DNA of 64,000 nt from Candidatus Coprovivens excrementavium (GTDB lineage: Bacteria > Bacillota_I > Bacilli_A > RF39 > UBA660), in NCBI GenBank assembly GCA_944363975.1, contig CALVVU010000001.1, positions 62,001-126,000 of the forward strand. The letters run 5' to 3'. A model generated the notes under the pieces. That model had not been told where the DNA came from and did no database searches. It was given only the letters and a program-made list of their open reading frames with translations. Positions 24,404 to 33,202 of the stretch are shown here, in pieces. Made by a program: the position numbers and the translations under genes. Every line of letters starts with the position of its first letter. The first letter of the stretch is position 1.

Positions 24404-25121
24404 ATCTCTCTATCATTATTGGGCTAAAATTATCTTCTTGAGATAGTAAGATTTCTTTGTTCTTACTCATTTCTAAGATAGATAAGAATGTTACAACGAC
24501 ATTTTCTTTTGTAATCTCTGTAAATAATTCAATAAAATTTAGACGACGACGATTTTTTAATAGATGGCGAATATCTTTTATTTTATCATCGACGCTTAAT
24601 TCTTTTTTAGTTATCTTAGTATTTAAAGGTTTAGATAACTTTTGACGTTCAATAAATAAACGATAAGCATCTAATAAATCTTGAATATTAAATTCGCCTT
24701 TTTGAATACCAGTCTCTTCAATATATTCTTTTAAGGATTCTGGTAATTTAGTATAAACTTCCCCTCTTTTTTGCTCAAGATCGTGAAAGTTTTCAGTTAA
24801 CTTTTTATATTTTTCATATTCTAATAATTTATTACGAAGATCTTCTTCAGAAGTAATACTAAATTCATCTTCTTCTGATACTTCTTCATCTTGACGATTT
24901 ATTAATAGCTTACTTTTTAAATGAATTAGTTCAGAAGCCATTACTAAATATTCACTTGCAATATCAATATTTTTTTCTTCTAAACTGTGAATAAAATCTA
25001 AATATTGATTTATTATATCATGAATATTTATTTCATAAATATCCATTTTAGATTCTTTTACTAAATGGAGAAGAAGGTCTAAAGGACCTTCGAAATCAGA
25101 GACACAAAAATTATATGACAT
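24396..25121 (-). CDS. scpA: Segregation and condensation protein A
   Basis: The kleisin subunit of the Smc-ScpAB condensin, bridging Smc heads. N-terminal FEGPLDLLLHLVKESKMDIYEINI (residues 10-33, split here: FEGPLDLLLHLV) and the C-terminal winged-helix NVVVTFLSILEM. 241 aa, usual size. Operon order is 26321 gene, scpA, scpB, pentapeptide protein, thioredoxin. Confidence 0.97.
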   Translation of the reverse strand: MSYNFCVSDFEGPLDLLLHLVKESKMDIYEINIHDIINQYLDFIHSLEEKNIDIASEYLVMASELIHLKSKLLINRQDEEVSEEDEFSITSEEDLRNKLLEYEKYKKLTENFHDLEQKRGEVYTKLPESLKEYIEETGIQKGEFNIQDLLDAYRLFIERQKLSKPLNTKITKKELSVDDKIKDIRHLLKNRRRLNFIELFTEITKENVVVTFLSILEMSKNKEILLSQEDNFSPIMIERCE

Positions 25122-25130
25122 CTTATCACC

Positions 25131-26321
25131 CTAACTACATGTATAGCCTTGCGCTTCTAGTTCGAATGAAACAACTTCTTTACTTTCGTTGTATTTAAAG
25201 AATTTATATGTTTTTAAATTATATAAGGTTGCATCTGATATATCTTTATGATTAAAACTATTTATCATACTAAATGAAGTACTATCTTCAACAAATGTTG
25301 ATTGAAAATTTTCTATTTTTTTATAATCAAGAGATAAATTACGATATTTTATTAAATCGTCATTATAAGTAGTTGAACTATCTCGTTCTTCTGTATATGT
25401 TTCTTTTAAGCTATTTAGTTTACCATCTAAGAAGTAATATTTTATTTCATCATTATGATAATTACATGTTAATACTTGATAATCGCCATCTTCCTCAATC
25501 AAACGAACAGTTGGATATTGTGATTCAGTTATCTCTTCTATTTTAAAGCGATCAGCATCATTATAACTCTTTTCAGAAATTGTAGCTGCAACTTCTGATA
25601 CTCCTAGTGAACCAATGGCATCATAAGAGTGGATTAATGCTCGATATAGAATAGTTTCGTCTTCATAAAGAACTATATAATATTTTTTATCAAATTGATA
25701 TGGCTTTTCATCATTATTAGCAACCATAAAACGAACAAAATATTCGCCATTTTCTTGATATTTAACAAAGTTAGTAAATTCTAAATTACCAATTGCTGCT
25801 CTAACAGATGATTTATTAAAATAGTAATATTCTTCCTCTTCTTGCTCAACTGGTTGAGTTGGGGTTGATGATTTGAAAATTGATAAATCGATTTTTTTAC
25901 TAAAATATGGAAGAGCAATAATTGTTGTAAATAAGAAAAGGAAAAATAGAACAACAACAATAGGATTCCCTTCTTTTTCAGGTTTAATTTCATATAGTAA
26001 GCGTTCTTGACCATTAAAAGCGTTTGGATTAGGCTCCTTTTTTGGTGGCTTTGGTTCTTGGACTTCTACTTTAGGAGCATTTGCTTCTGGAGTTTCAACT
26101 TTTGTTTGACCTGTTGGAGTCGGTTCTTTCTTTTCTTCTGATTCAACATTAAAAATAGAACTGAAATCAGCATCACTATTTAAGGTTGATTGTCCCTTCT
26201 CCTCTTTTTTTATTGGTAAAGAAGTTGAATTTATTGTTTCGTCTTTTTTCTCAGCCTCTTTATTTAATTGAGGAAGAGATTGTTCTACATCAGATGTTAT
26301 TTTTTGTTCCTTATTATCCAT
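25131..26321 (-). CDS. Membrane-anchored protein with long disordered N-terminus
   Basis: 396 aa from the ATG at 26321 (behind GAAGGGAT; the ATG at 26342 is less well placed). Residues 1-125 are acidic, Pro/Glu/Thr/Lys-rich and likely disordered. One membrane helix (about 130-150, VVVLFFLFLFTTIIALPYF) and an extracytoplasmic beta-rich domain follow (NLEFTNFVKYQENGEYFV). The family is unknown. It ends 9 bases before scpA, so it is probably cotranscribed. Confidence 0.7.
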   Translation of the reverse strand: MDNKEQKITSDVEQSLPQLNKEAEKKDETINSTSLPIKKEEKGQSTLNSDADFSSIFNVESEEKKEPTPTGQTKVETPEANAPKVEVQEPKPPKKEPNPNAFNGQERLLYEIKPEKEGNPIVVVLFFLFLFTTIIALPYFSKKIDLSIFKSSTPTQPVEQEEEEYYYFNKSSVRAAIGNLEFTNFVKYQENGEYFVRFMVANNDEKPYQFDKKYYIVLYEDETILYRALIHSYDAIGSLGVSEVAATISEKSYNDADRFKIEEITESQYPTVRLIEEDGDYQVLTCNYHNDEIKYYFLDGKLNSLKETYTEERDSSTTYNDDLIKYRNLSLDYKKIENFQSTFVEDSTSFSMINSFNHKDISDATLYNLKTYKFFKYNESKEVVSFELEAQGYTCS

Positions 26322-26373
26322 ATAAATCCCTTCATTCTTCATTTTTTATTATATCAAAGTTTGTTTAAATAAA

Positions 26374-26402
26374 AAAGAAAAAAAACATATGTTTAATATG
26401 TT
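26374..26402 (-). terminator. Terminator of the spoVA cluster
   Basis: AACATAT/ATATGTT stem followed by eight T on the minus strand, just after the spoVAE stop at 26408. Confidence 0.8.
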
Positions 26403-26407
26403 ATTAA

Positions 26408-26758
26408 TTAATCTCTTATTTTAAAAAGAAGTGAAAAGATAAAACCAAAGAATATAGCAGCACTAATACCACAGCTTGTAGTACTTAAAATATTATTAAA
26501 CATTCCAATAAAACCATTTTGATTAAAACCTTCTAAGGCTGCTTGATATAAGGCATTACCAAAGGATGTTATAGGTAGTTTACTACCGACCAAAGAGAAC
26601 TCTGTGATAATGTCATATATTCCAAAGAAAGATAAAACGGCTCCAGAAATAACAAAGATACTTGTTATATGACCTGGTGTTAACTTAGTATTATCTAAAA
26701 TTATTTGGCCTATCATAGAGATAAAACCGACTAGAAGAAAAGATTTTATATAAATCAT
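26408..26758 (-). CDS. spoVAE: Stage V sporulation protein AE
   Basis: 116 aa, four predicted membrane helices. SpoVAE is part of the inner-membrane channel that moves dipicolinic acid into the forespore and out at germination. Family traits visible are GQIILDNTKLTPGHITSIFV and the Gly-rich end SCGISAAIFFGFIFSLLFK. Overlaps spoVAD by 4 bases (ATGA-type). Confidence 0.93.
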   Translation of the reverse strand: MIYIKSFLLVGFISMIGQIILDNTKLTPGHITSIFVISGAVLSFFGIYDIITEFSLVGSKLPITSFGNALYQAALEGFNQNGFIGMFNNILSTTSCGISAAIFFGFIFSLLFKIRD

Positions 26759-27726
26759 TTTATCACCTCGATACTTATAGCGTGTGTTATTGATGGAATA
26801 CTCTTTTTTAAGTTAACCATTAAAGGACTATGCAAGGAACCCGTAGCTAAAAGAAGAATCTTTTTATTATGTGAATCTTTTAGTATTTTATTAAATAAAA
26901 CTAAAGGAATAACTACTGGTCCACTACCTCCTTGATAGGTATCTTGTTCGTTTTTGTATATGATACTTGCGGCATCAAGATAATATTTAGGAGTGTAATT
27001 ATATTGTTCTTTAATTAATTTAAGAAACAATTTACTACCAAGTTGTCCTAAGTCACCAGTTACAATAATATCGTAATAATCAAGGGAACGATGTAACTCT
27101 GTTAAATGCTTATTTAGTGTTTCAGCAGCACTTGGAGCCATTACTGCTCCCATATTTGTCGCATCTTTTATACCATAATCAACAACTGTTCCAATTGTTG
27201 ATGATTCGATTTTTATATTCGTTGGTTCTCTTGTGATTAAAGCACAAGCAGCTCCTGTTGTCGTAAAAGTTGTGTAATTTTTTTTGGGTGAACCATATTC
27301 AATTGGAAAGCGATATTGTCTCTCGGCATTCAAATTATGACTCGATGTAATGGCTATTCCTTTGGTAATACTTCCTTGATTAATCATATTAGCTAAGATA
27401 ATTAATGATTCGTTAAAGGTAGCACAAGCATTGTAAACTCCTAAAAAAGGAATATGTCGATTAACTAGATTGTAAGAAGTAATTGTTATTTGATTTAGTA
27501 AATCACCACCAACAACTAGTTCGATGTGGTTATTAAGTTTATTTCTTTTAATGATTTTAGTTAAACAAATATTTTGCATTTTTATTTCGGCATCTTCAAT
27601 TCTTTCTTCACCAAAATAGTAATCATCACTTGTATTCGGATATGTTAAATTGCCTTCTTTTTCTTTTGGACCCGCTATTGTTTCGTAGTCTTTAATATAG
27701 ACGTTATTGTATTTAAAACTAGACAT
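26755..27726 (-). CDS. spoVAD: Stage V sporulation protein AD
   Basis: 323-aa thiolase-fold protein that binds dipicolinic acid during spore formation. Family features: IAGPKEKEGNLT near the start, VVGGDLLNQIT, FLGVYNACATFNESL (with the Cys of the thiolase-like site), SSHNLNAERQYRFPIEYGSP and GDLGQLGSKLF. Overlaps spoVAE and spoVAC by a few bases, as in Bacillus. Confidence 0.96.
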   Translation of the reverse strand: MSSFKYNNVYIKDYETIAGPKEKEGNLTYPNTSDDYYFGEERIEDAEIKMQNICLTKIIKRNKLNNHIELVVGGDLLNQITITSYNLVNRHIPFLGVYNACATFNESLIILANMINQGSITKGIAITSSHNLNAERQYRFPIEYGSPKKNYTTFTTTGAACALITREPTNIKIESSTIGTVVDYGIKDATNMGAVMAPSAAETLNKHLTELHRSLDYYDIIVTGDLGQLGSKLFLKLIKEQYNYTPKYYLDAASIIYKNEQDTYQGGSGPVVIPLVLFNKILKDSHNKKILLLATGSLHSPLMVNLKKSIPSITHAISIEVIK

Positions 27727-28147
27727 TTAAAATCACCTTGATTAAAGTTAAAATAATGGCACTTACTATACCATAAAGAAGAACAGATCCGGCTAGTTTG
27801 AAGGCATTGGATCCCATATTAAGAAAACCTTCCTTTTTATAATCGATAATTGATGCTGCTACGGAATGGGCAAATCCGGTTATGGGAATAATTAGGCCAC
27901 ACTTAAATTTCTGAAATAAACTATCGGATACACCGATACATGTAAGAAATGCAATAATTGCTATGATAATTAAAAGAACGAAAGAAATAGATAATTCTTC
28001 ATTGTATATTTTATCTAAATTAACATATAGCAATGTGCCAACAACACCAATTGTTCCACCAGTTATAAAAGATGTTATCATATTAAGAAGACGATTTTCC
28101 TTAGGAGTTAGATTATCGACCATTTTTTTATATTTTGTGTTATTCAT
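27719..28147 (-). CDS. spoVAC: Stage V sporulation protein AC
   Basis: 142 aa with four membrane helices and the signature ITGFAHSVAASIIDYKKEG at about 91-109. A mechanosensitive dipicolinate channel subunit. The N-terminal YKKMVDNLTPKENRL is typical. First of three spoVA genes, 24 bases after the sigma-factor gene. Confidence 0.95.
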   Translation of the reverse strand: MNNTKYKKMVDNLTPKENRLLNMITSFITGGTIGVVGTLLYVNLDKIYNEELSISFVLLIIIAIIAFLTCIGVSDSLFQKFKCGLIIPITGFAHSVAASIIDYKKEGFLNMGSNAFKLAGSVLLYGIVSAIILTLIKVILNV

Positions 28148-28171
28148 ACTTAACCTCCATTATTATTTTGG

Positions 28172-28822
28172 TTAAGCACTTAAATAATTATACATTTTAT
28201 TTAGACTTTTCTTTTCGTAACGAGATACTGTTACTTGAGACATACCTAATATCTTAGCAGTTTCACTTTGAGTATAATCTTTAAAGTAACGATAATTGAT
28301 AACATCTTTTTCTTCTTTATTTAAAGTTTTAAAAGAATCTTTTAAATCGATATTGTCTGTACTTATATTATCTTGAGGATTAGAAATGGTTTCATATATA
28401 GGTCTTTGATCTTCTTCCTTTTGATCAAGAGACATTATATTAGAAGTACATTCATATACTTGGTAGATAGTTGATTCATCGATTTGTAAAAAAGATGATA
28501 TTTCTTGAATTGAAGGGAAATGATTAAGTTTTTGAGCTAAACGATATTTGGCTTGTTCTATTTGTTTATATAATTTTAAGATTTTTTTATTTAGCTTTAT
28601 AGTACGAAGATTACTTGTTAGTTCATACATCTCACCAAATATGTAGTTGTAGGCATATGAAGTAAATTTAGTTGTACCATTATCAATAAAATTATTATAA
28701 GCTTTGATAAGACCAATGACACCGGCTTGGTATAAATCTTCTAAAGGAATTTCATAAAATTTAGTAGCTATCTTATATATTAGTTTTTCATGCAATTTAA
28801 TTATTGTTTCTAATTCTGTCAT
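28172..28822 (-). CDS. sigF: Sporulation sigma factor, SigF/SigG type
   Basis: 216 aa from the ATG at 28822; the GTG at 28831 belongs to the GGTGAT ribosome site. Sigma-70 regions 2 (EDLYQAGVIGLIKAYNNF, then FTSYAYNYIFGEMYEL), 3 (LAQKLNHFPSIQEISSFL) and 4 (NYRYFKDYTQSETAKILGMS, then VSRYEKKSL) are all present. Position directly upstream of spoVAC matches sigF of Bacillus (spoIIA-spoVA), but no spoIIAA/AB precede it here. SigG is an alternative. Confidence 0.85.
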   Translation of the reverse strand: MTELETIIKLHEKLIYKIATKFYEIPLEDLYQAGVIGLIKAYNNFIDNGTTKFTSYAYNYIFGEMYELTSNLRTIKLNKKILKLYKQIEQAKYRLAQKLNHFPSIQEISSFLQIDESTIYQVYECTSNIMSLDQKEEDQRPIYETISNPQDNISTDNIDLKDSFKTLNKEEKDVINYRYFKDYTQSETAKILGMSQVTVSRYEKKSLNKMYNYLSA

Positions 28823-28911
28823 TATTATCACCTGTTAACTAAAATATAGTGAATTTATTTTAGGTTTTAAACAGGTTCGACAAACTAAGAAAAAATTAGA
28901 TTGTATAAAAT

Positions 28912-28937
28912 GAAAAAACACTGTAAAAAGTGTTTTA
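28912..28937 (-). terminator. Terminator of the DUF6273-type surface protein
   Basis: AAACACT/AGTGTTT stem followed on the minus strand by six T, overlapping the stop codon at 28935. Confidence 0.75.
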
Positions 28938-30320
28938 TTCTATATCAATTGTATAAGGATCATTAACTGTTCCACTACCGCTAACAGTAAGATCAGCTTT
29001 TAAATTTATAACTGGCCTTATACCTTGTTGAGTAATTGTTGAAGCTGTACTTAAGGATCCATTATTATTAACAATGAACATATAAGAATTATAGTTATAG
29101 TATTCAGCTGGAGATAAGGTAAAGAAATTTTCACCATTAGCTAAATAATAGCTATTATTCGCTGTATTATATTGACCACCAGCGATAACGACTTCATCAG
29201 CTGTAATTAATCCTACTTTTTGATTATATGTTCCACCATAATCGGCACTTCTTTGATTACAAGAAGTGGTTGGTGTTTTATTTGTTACTAAACGATTATA
29301 AGCATTGTAATAAGTATGATAGTTGTTAACTGTATAGCTTGCATCATTGCAGAAATTGTGATTTTGAACATATAGGTCAAGATTATTATTAACAATATTT
29401 TGATTATACCAGTTAAGTAAATAAGTATTAATATTGTTATTTATTTCAACATTGTTATAAATATATTTTAAACCAGTATAATCAGGAGCATTATTTTGAG
29501 TACTAAAACTTTGATATGCAGATGATTTGTCTAATATTAATTTAACTGATTTATCACTATTAACACCAACTATACGCCACGTTAAGTTAGCAAAATTAAC
29601 GTAATTATCAGTAACATTTCCACGATAGTAGTAAGTTGTTACATCATTTTCAACTATTTTATATAATCCTTCAGAAGTGGTAGAAATAGTTGAATAATCT
29701 GGTGTTTTAGTATCATTGTTTAATTTATTGATTAAAATCTCGCTAAATGATGATTTTATTGATGATTCAGTATCAATAAATTCAAAACGAGCTTTAAATA
29801 CTTGTTTAGGATCGATATTAGGAGCTTTTTTTTCATCAAACCAAATTCTAATATTTGTTCTAATTGTTTCATTAGGTTTTATTTGAGCAAGACCAATTAA
29901 TTTACTTTGAGTAACATCTTCTTGCGTTGTTTTTGTAGTTGGTAAATTATCGAAGGACGTAATTTCTTTCTCAATATTACCAGCAGCAGAGATAGTTAAT
30001 GCTTTAGTTTCAATAGTACTACTTTCTAAAACATTTAAACGAACTTGAAGTTCTTTAGTATTTTCACAGATATTAGTAATTGTTAATGTATAAGGGCTAG
30101 TTTCAATCCCTTCTTCATTGATAATTGAATCGATATTTTTCATTTCAATTATTCCATTATTAGAAAAATAAACTTTAAAACAATTTAATGTTGATGAAAC
30201 TTTTTCGTTGTTATTCTTAGTAGCAAGCCAGACACCATAACCAGTTCCAGTAGCCAGAACAAACAAGAACATAACGCCAATGACAATTAAACTTAAAACG
30301 TATTTTTTTTGCATTTTCAT
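28935..30320 (-). CDS. Secreted surface protein with DUF6273-type domain
   Basis: 461 aa from the ATG at 30320 (the GTG/ATG upstream lie in the ACGGTGATG site). An N-terminal signal-anchor (residues 8-30) is followed by a beta-rich region with paired Cys (LNCFKVYFS...TNICENT). The C-terminal half (about 240-460) contains WRIVGVNSDKSVKLI, CNQRSADYGG, VGLITADEVVIAGG, and IRPVINLKADL, the hallmarks of DUF6273. The end resembles fGly-sulfatase-like surface folds. Likely displayed on the cell surface. Role unknown. Confidence 0.75.
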   Translation of the reverse strand: MKMQKKYVLSLIVIGVMFLFVLATGTGYGVWLATKNNNEKVSSTLNCFKVYFSNNGIIEMKNIDSIINEEGIETSPYTLTITNICENTKELQVRLNVLESSTIETKALTISAAGNIEKEITSFDNLPTTKTTQEDVTQSKLIGLAQIKPNETIRTNIRIWFDEKKAPNIDPKQVFKARFEFIDTESSIKSSFSEILINKLNNDTKTPDYSTISTTSEGLYKIVENDVTTYYYRGNVTDNYVNFANLTWRIVGVNSDKSVKLILDKSSAYQSFSTQNNAPDYTGLKYIYNNVEINNNINTYLLNWYNQNIVNNNLDLYVQNHNFCNDASYTVNNYHTYYNAYNRLVTNKTPTTSCNQRSADYGGTYNQKVGLITADEVVIAGGQYNTANNSYYLANGENFFTLSPAEYYNYNSYMFIVNNNGSLSTASTITQQGIRPVINLKADLTVSGSGTVNDPYTIDIE

Positions 30321-30397
30321 ATTCATCACCGTCTATTCTAGTATAACTATATTAAATATATAATATTTAAGAATTATAGTCAATGTTTTAGGCAAAT

Positions 30398-30425
30398 AAA
30401 AAGATTATCTTTATGATAATCTAAT
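30398..30425 (-). terminator. Terminator of the zinc-ribbon gene at 30421
   Basis: AGATTATC/GATAATCT stem around ATAAA followed by five T on the minus strand, overlapping the stop codon. Confidence 0.75.
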
Positions 30426-31323
30426 TACTTAATTTTATATTATCACTTATATATAAAGCTTCCGTTAAAGCTCCATAATCATACGAATCTTTTTGAAAAC
30501 CATTAAATAAAGTAATTATATAAGCTTTTTTATTAATACTTGGAGTAATTGCAATAATAAATTTGGTACCATCTTTATCTACTTCTAAAATATGAACATC
30601 GTGAGATGCAACATTATCATCATAGATTCTTTCAACAGTGGCATTTTGACGTTCGTATGCCGAAGTCATCTCATCATCGTTAGCACGATAAGCACCAATG
30701 TTATAAGGACCTGCTTCAAAGGTAATTACATAACCAGTAGCTGAATTACCGATAGTAATGGCGTTATCATTTTCTTGAGTAGCATTATATCCTTCAGGAA
30801 TTTCAAGGCTATAACTACCGAATTCCATAACTTGAGTCTCTGGTGTTTCTGGTTCAGTTGGTTCAGTATTTTCTTCAGAATTATCTGGATCTTCATTTTC
30901 GGATGATGTTTCTTCATCATCAGTTGGAACATCGCTTAATTCAATTTTATTATTTGGATCAATCGTATCTTCTTCATTATCTGAATTGCTAAATATTAGA
31001 CATCCAGCAATTATCGCTATTATGACAACACCTATTATAGCTAATAGATATTTTTGTTTTTTAGCAAGATGATTTTTTTCTTTTGGTGGTTGATCAGATG
31101 TTGATGGTTGATTAAAGAAACTTTTAGATGAATTAGGAGAAGATGTTCCGGAAAAGAAAGTTTTATTTAAACTTGGTGATTTAAACATATCATTTTGGCT
31201 ATTCTGATTGAAAAAGGAGTTTTGATTATTTGTTGAAAATTCATTTTGAATAGGTTCACCACATAGAGGACATTTGGTATTTCCTTCTTCAACGTGAGTT
31301 CCACAATTATGACATCTTATCAT
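30421..31323 (-). CDS. Zinc-ribbon protein with membrane helix and acidic linker
   Basis: 300 aa. Zinc ribbon CHNCGTHV and CPLCGEPI (residues 4-22), a Ser/Asn/Phe-rich disordered region, a membrane helix at about 90-112, a strongly acidic Glu/Asp/Pro/Thr linker (118-165) and an extracytoplasmic domain (VMEFGSYSLEIPEGYN to the end). Same architecture as the proteins at 16617 and 40892, which suggests a lineage-expanded envelope family. Confidence 0.75.
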   Translation of the reverse strand: MIRCHNCGTHVEEGNTKCPLCGEPIQNEFSTNNQNSFFNQNSQNDMFKSPSLNKTFFSGTSSPNSSKSFFNQPSTSDQPPKEKNHLAKKQKYLLAIIGVVIIAIIAGCLIFSNSDNEEDTIDPNNKIELSDVPTDDEETSSENEDPDNSEENTEPTEPETPETQVMEFGSYSLEIPEGYNATQENDNAITIGNSATGYVITFEAGPYNIGAYRANDDEMTSAYERQNATVERIYDDNVASHDVHILEVDKDGTKFIIAITPSINKKAYIITLFNGFQKDSYDYGALTEALYISDNIKLSN

Positions 31324-31369
31324 ATCTAAATCACCTACTTTCTTTTATATTATAACATTTTATTACATG

Positions 31370-31397
31370 ATTAAAAAATGATTTTAATAAATCATTT
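31370..31397 (-). terminator. Terminator after the phospholipase-C-like gene
   Basis: AAAATGATTTA/TAAAATCATTTT inverted repeat followed by T on the minus strand, overlapping the stop at 31392. Confidence 0.75.
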
Positions 31398-32024
31398 TCG
31401 CATTTCTATACCTAGTATTTCTAAATCTTTAATAATGTATTTAACTGTATTAGTAATAAATATTTCTATATCTTTAGTATCAAACATGAAAGTCTTTTCT
31501 GATTTACTTTCTTCAATAATAATTCCCATTTTATCGATTAAGATATTCAATTTATCAAGAGGGATTTCGGTTATTTCAGAAACCGGTTGTCTAAATTCTT
31601 CATAAAAAATATCTAAAGGTAGTTCGTATTTATCAATTAAATCAATATTAATATTTGTATAGTCATTATATATTACATCTCTAATAGCTGTATAGGTTAC
31701 TCTTTTTTTATCCTTATTTTTAGTAAATCTTTCAATATATTGATATATATAATCTCTAAACCAATATTTATCAGTTAATAAATGAATGAAATAACCTAAA
31801 TTAAAAGAATTATTTAGAGTATTTTTATATTTAGCTAAGAAACGATCAATATTAGGAATATCATCTTCATTGGTATGATCTAAGAAATGTGATATTTCTT
31901 TAGTTTCTCCTATTTGCTTAGCAATATCAGGAGCTATGGAACCAAGTAAAAGATTATAAGTGTCAGTTTTTAAATATTTATTAACTTCTTTTGCAACACA
32001 TAAATGAATTATTGCTGATGCCAT
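31392..32024 (-). CDS. Zinc-dependent phospholipase C/HD-like domain protein
   Basis: 210 aa. MASAIIHLCVAKEVNKYL, LLLGSIAPDIAK, HFLDHT and GYFIHLLTDKYWFRDY supply the His/Asp set of the zinc-dependent phospholipase C (S1/P1-like) domain found in many uncharacterised Firmicute proteins. The substrate is not known. No signal peptide, so it is probably cytoplasmic. The gene at 32058 lies 33 bases upstream. Confidence 0.75.
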   Translation of the reverse strand: MASAIIHLCVAKEVNKYLKTDTYNLLLGSIAPDIAKQIGETKEISHFLDHTNEDDIPNIDRFLAKYKNTLNNSFNLGYFIHLLTDKYWFRDYIYQYIERFTKNKDKKRVTYTAIRDVIYNDYTNINIDLIDKYELPLDIFYEEFRQPVSEITEIPLDKLNILIDKMGIIIEESKSEKTFMFDTKDIEIFITNTVKYIIKDLEILGIEMRK

Positions 32025-32057
32025 ATTATCACCTATTATTCATTATATCATAGCTTT

Positions 32058-32285
32058 TTATTCTTTATAATTGTTTTTTAGATATTTTTCTATTTCTTTT
32101 TTATGAGGAACAGTTCCTTTACTTATTAATTGATTGTTAATATAAAGAAAAGGCAATTCTTTTTGATTATAGTCTTCTATTAAACTAATAGTTATTTTAC
32201 CTTCGACCCTATTGGCAATTTCAATAATTCTTTTACGCAATTTTATACCATTTATTGTATTAGATCCAATTATTTCTATCTTCAT
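32058..32285 (-). CDS. Small thioredoxin/glutaredoxin-fold protein
   Basis: 75 aa with a beta-alpha-beta start (MKIEIIGSNTINGIKLRKRI), a YNQKELPFLYINNQLISKG segment with the cis-Pro, and a final helix. This matches the redox-active MTH895-like/thioredoxin-fold group, but the CxxC is replaced (SNTING), so it lacks a redox-active Cys pair. Function unknown. Confidence 0.65.
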   Translation of the reverse strand: MKIEIIGSNTINGIKLRKRIIEIANRVEGKITISLIEDYNQKELPFLYINNQLISKGTVPHKKEIEKYLKNNYKE

Positions 32286-32340
32286 TTTTCCTCCTTAGTC
32301 GCTTTTATTATGATACGCAATGATTATGAAGATATGATGA

Positions 32341-32373
32341 AAAAATTATGAAAAAAAGCATACTAGGTACGCT
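32341..32373 (-). terminator. Terminator of the DUF2238-like gene
   Basis: AAAAAAGCGTAC / GTATGCTTTTTT stem with the T run on the minus strand, overlapping the stop codon at 32363. Confidence 0.8.
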
Positions 32374-33181
32374 TTTTTGGAATAAAATTAGATAAGAATT
32401 GGTACTTATCACGATTAAGTATAGACAAATAACCGAATGTACTAAAACAAAAAGCACCAATAAAGTTAACAAATAAATCTTTCATAGTATCAATAATTCC
32501 AATGTCTAAGTAGCCATTATCTATTTTAGTTTCGATTATATTACCTTGTTCGTCTTCAGTGTAAATAATTGTGTATTTGATATTATCGATTATAACAGGT
32601 ATGTTTTTACCATCTTTATTTAGTTTAACCGATTTTATCTCATCTATAATACGATCTTTTTGCATATCCGTATTTAAAATATACATGTCTGAAGCATATT
32701 CATAAAATTCCCATAAGACTCCAATTGTCATAGAAAAACAGAAAGATACAATGGCTAAAAAAAGTGGTGATAATTTAATACTAGAGATATTTTTATTTAA
32801 TAGATCGAATAAAGCAAAACCTACTCCAGCAGCTAAAAAGCCATTTATTGTATGAAGCATTGTATCCCAGTATGGGATGGAACCATAAAAGTTATTTATT
32901 TCACCTAGTATTTCAGCTGAAAAGATAAACAACATAATAATTATTTCTAAAGTATTAGGAAGTTCTATTTTCAATTTTTTTTCAATAAAGAAAGGTATTA
33001 AAAATAGAATTAAAGATAAAAGACATAAAAAGGCATTGTTTAAATCACCACGAATAAACTCTAATACCATACATGCTATTACTAATGCACGAAGAACAAA
33101 ATAAACTATTATAGAACTTCTTCCTTGTTCTTCGCCTATTCTTTTTAATTCTTCATGAAAATGTTTCATTTTTTTTCGCAT
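32363..33181 (-). CDS. Polytopic membrane protein (DUF2238/YjdF-like)
   Basis: 272 aa. Six or so membrane helices with the family motif INNFYGSIPYWDTMLHTINGF (split: PYWDTMLHTINGFLAAG, about 104-120) and an MTIGVLWEFYEY segment (about 150-162), both with conserved acidic/His residues. Relatives are uncharacterised, with a supposed role in lipid or metal handling. An 80-residue insertion with charged residues lies between helices 5 and 6. The start codon follows a hairpin with the ribosome site in its loop. Confidence 0.75.
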   Translation of the reverse strand: MRKKMKHFHEELKRIGEEQGRSSIIVYFVLRALVIACMVLEFIRGDLNNAFLCLLSLILFLIPFFIEKKLKIELPNTLEIIIMLFIFSAEILGEINNFYGSIPYWDTMLHTINGFLAAGVGFALFDLLNKNISSIKLSPLFLAIVSFCFSMTIGVLWEFYEYASDMYILNTDMQKDRIIDEIKSVKLNKDGKNIPVIIDNIKYTIIYTEDEQGNIIETKIDNGYLDIGIIDTMKDLFVNFIGAFCFSTFGYLSILNRDKYQFLSNFIPKKRT

Positions 33182-33183
33182 AC

Positions 33184-33202
33184 AACCACATCCTATGTGG
33201 TT
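33184..33202 (-). promoter_or_regulatory. Hairpin presenting the Shine-Dalgarno in its loop
   Basis: A 7-bp stem AACCACA/TGTGGTT (33184-33190 with 33196-33202) has TAGGA as its loop, and the ATG at 33181 follows within three bases of the stem. It overlaps the stop codon of the upstream gene (33201). Ribosomes finishing that gene would melt it. Confidence 0.55.
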
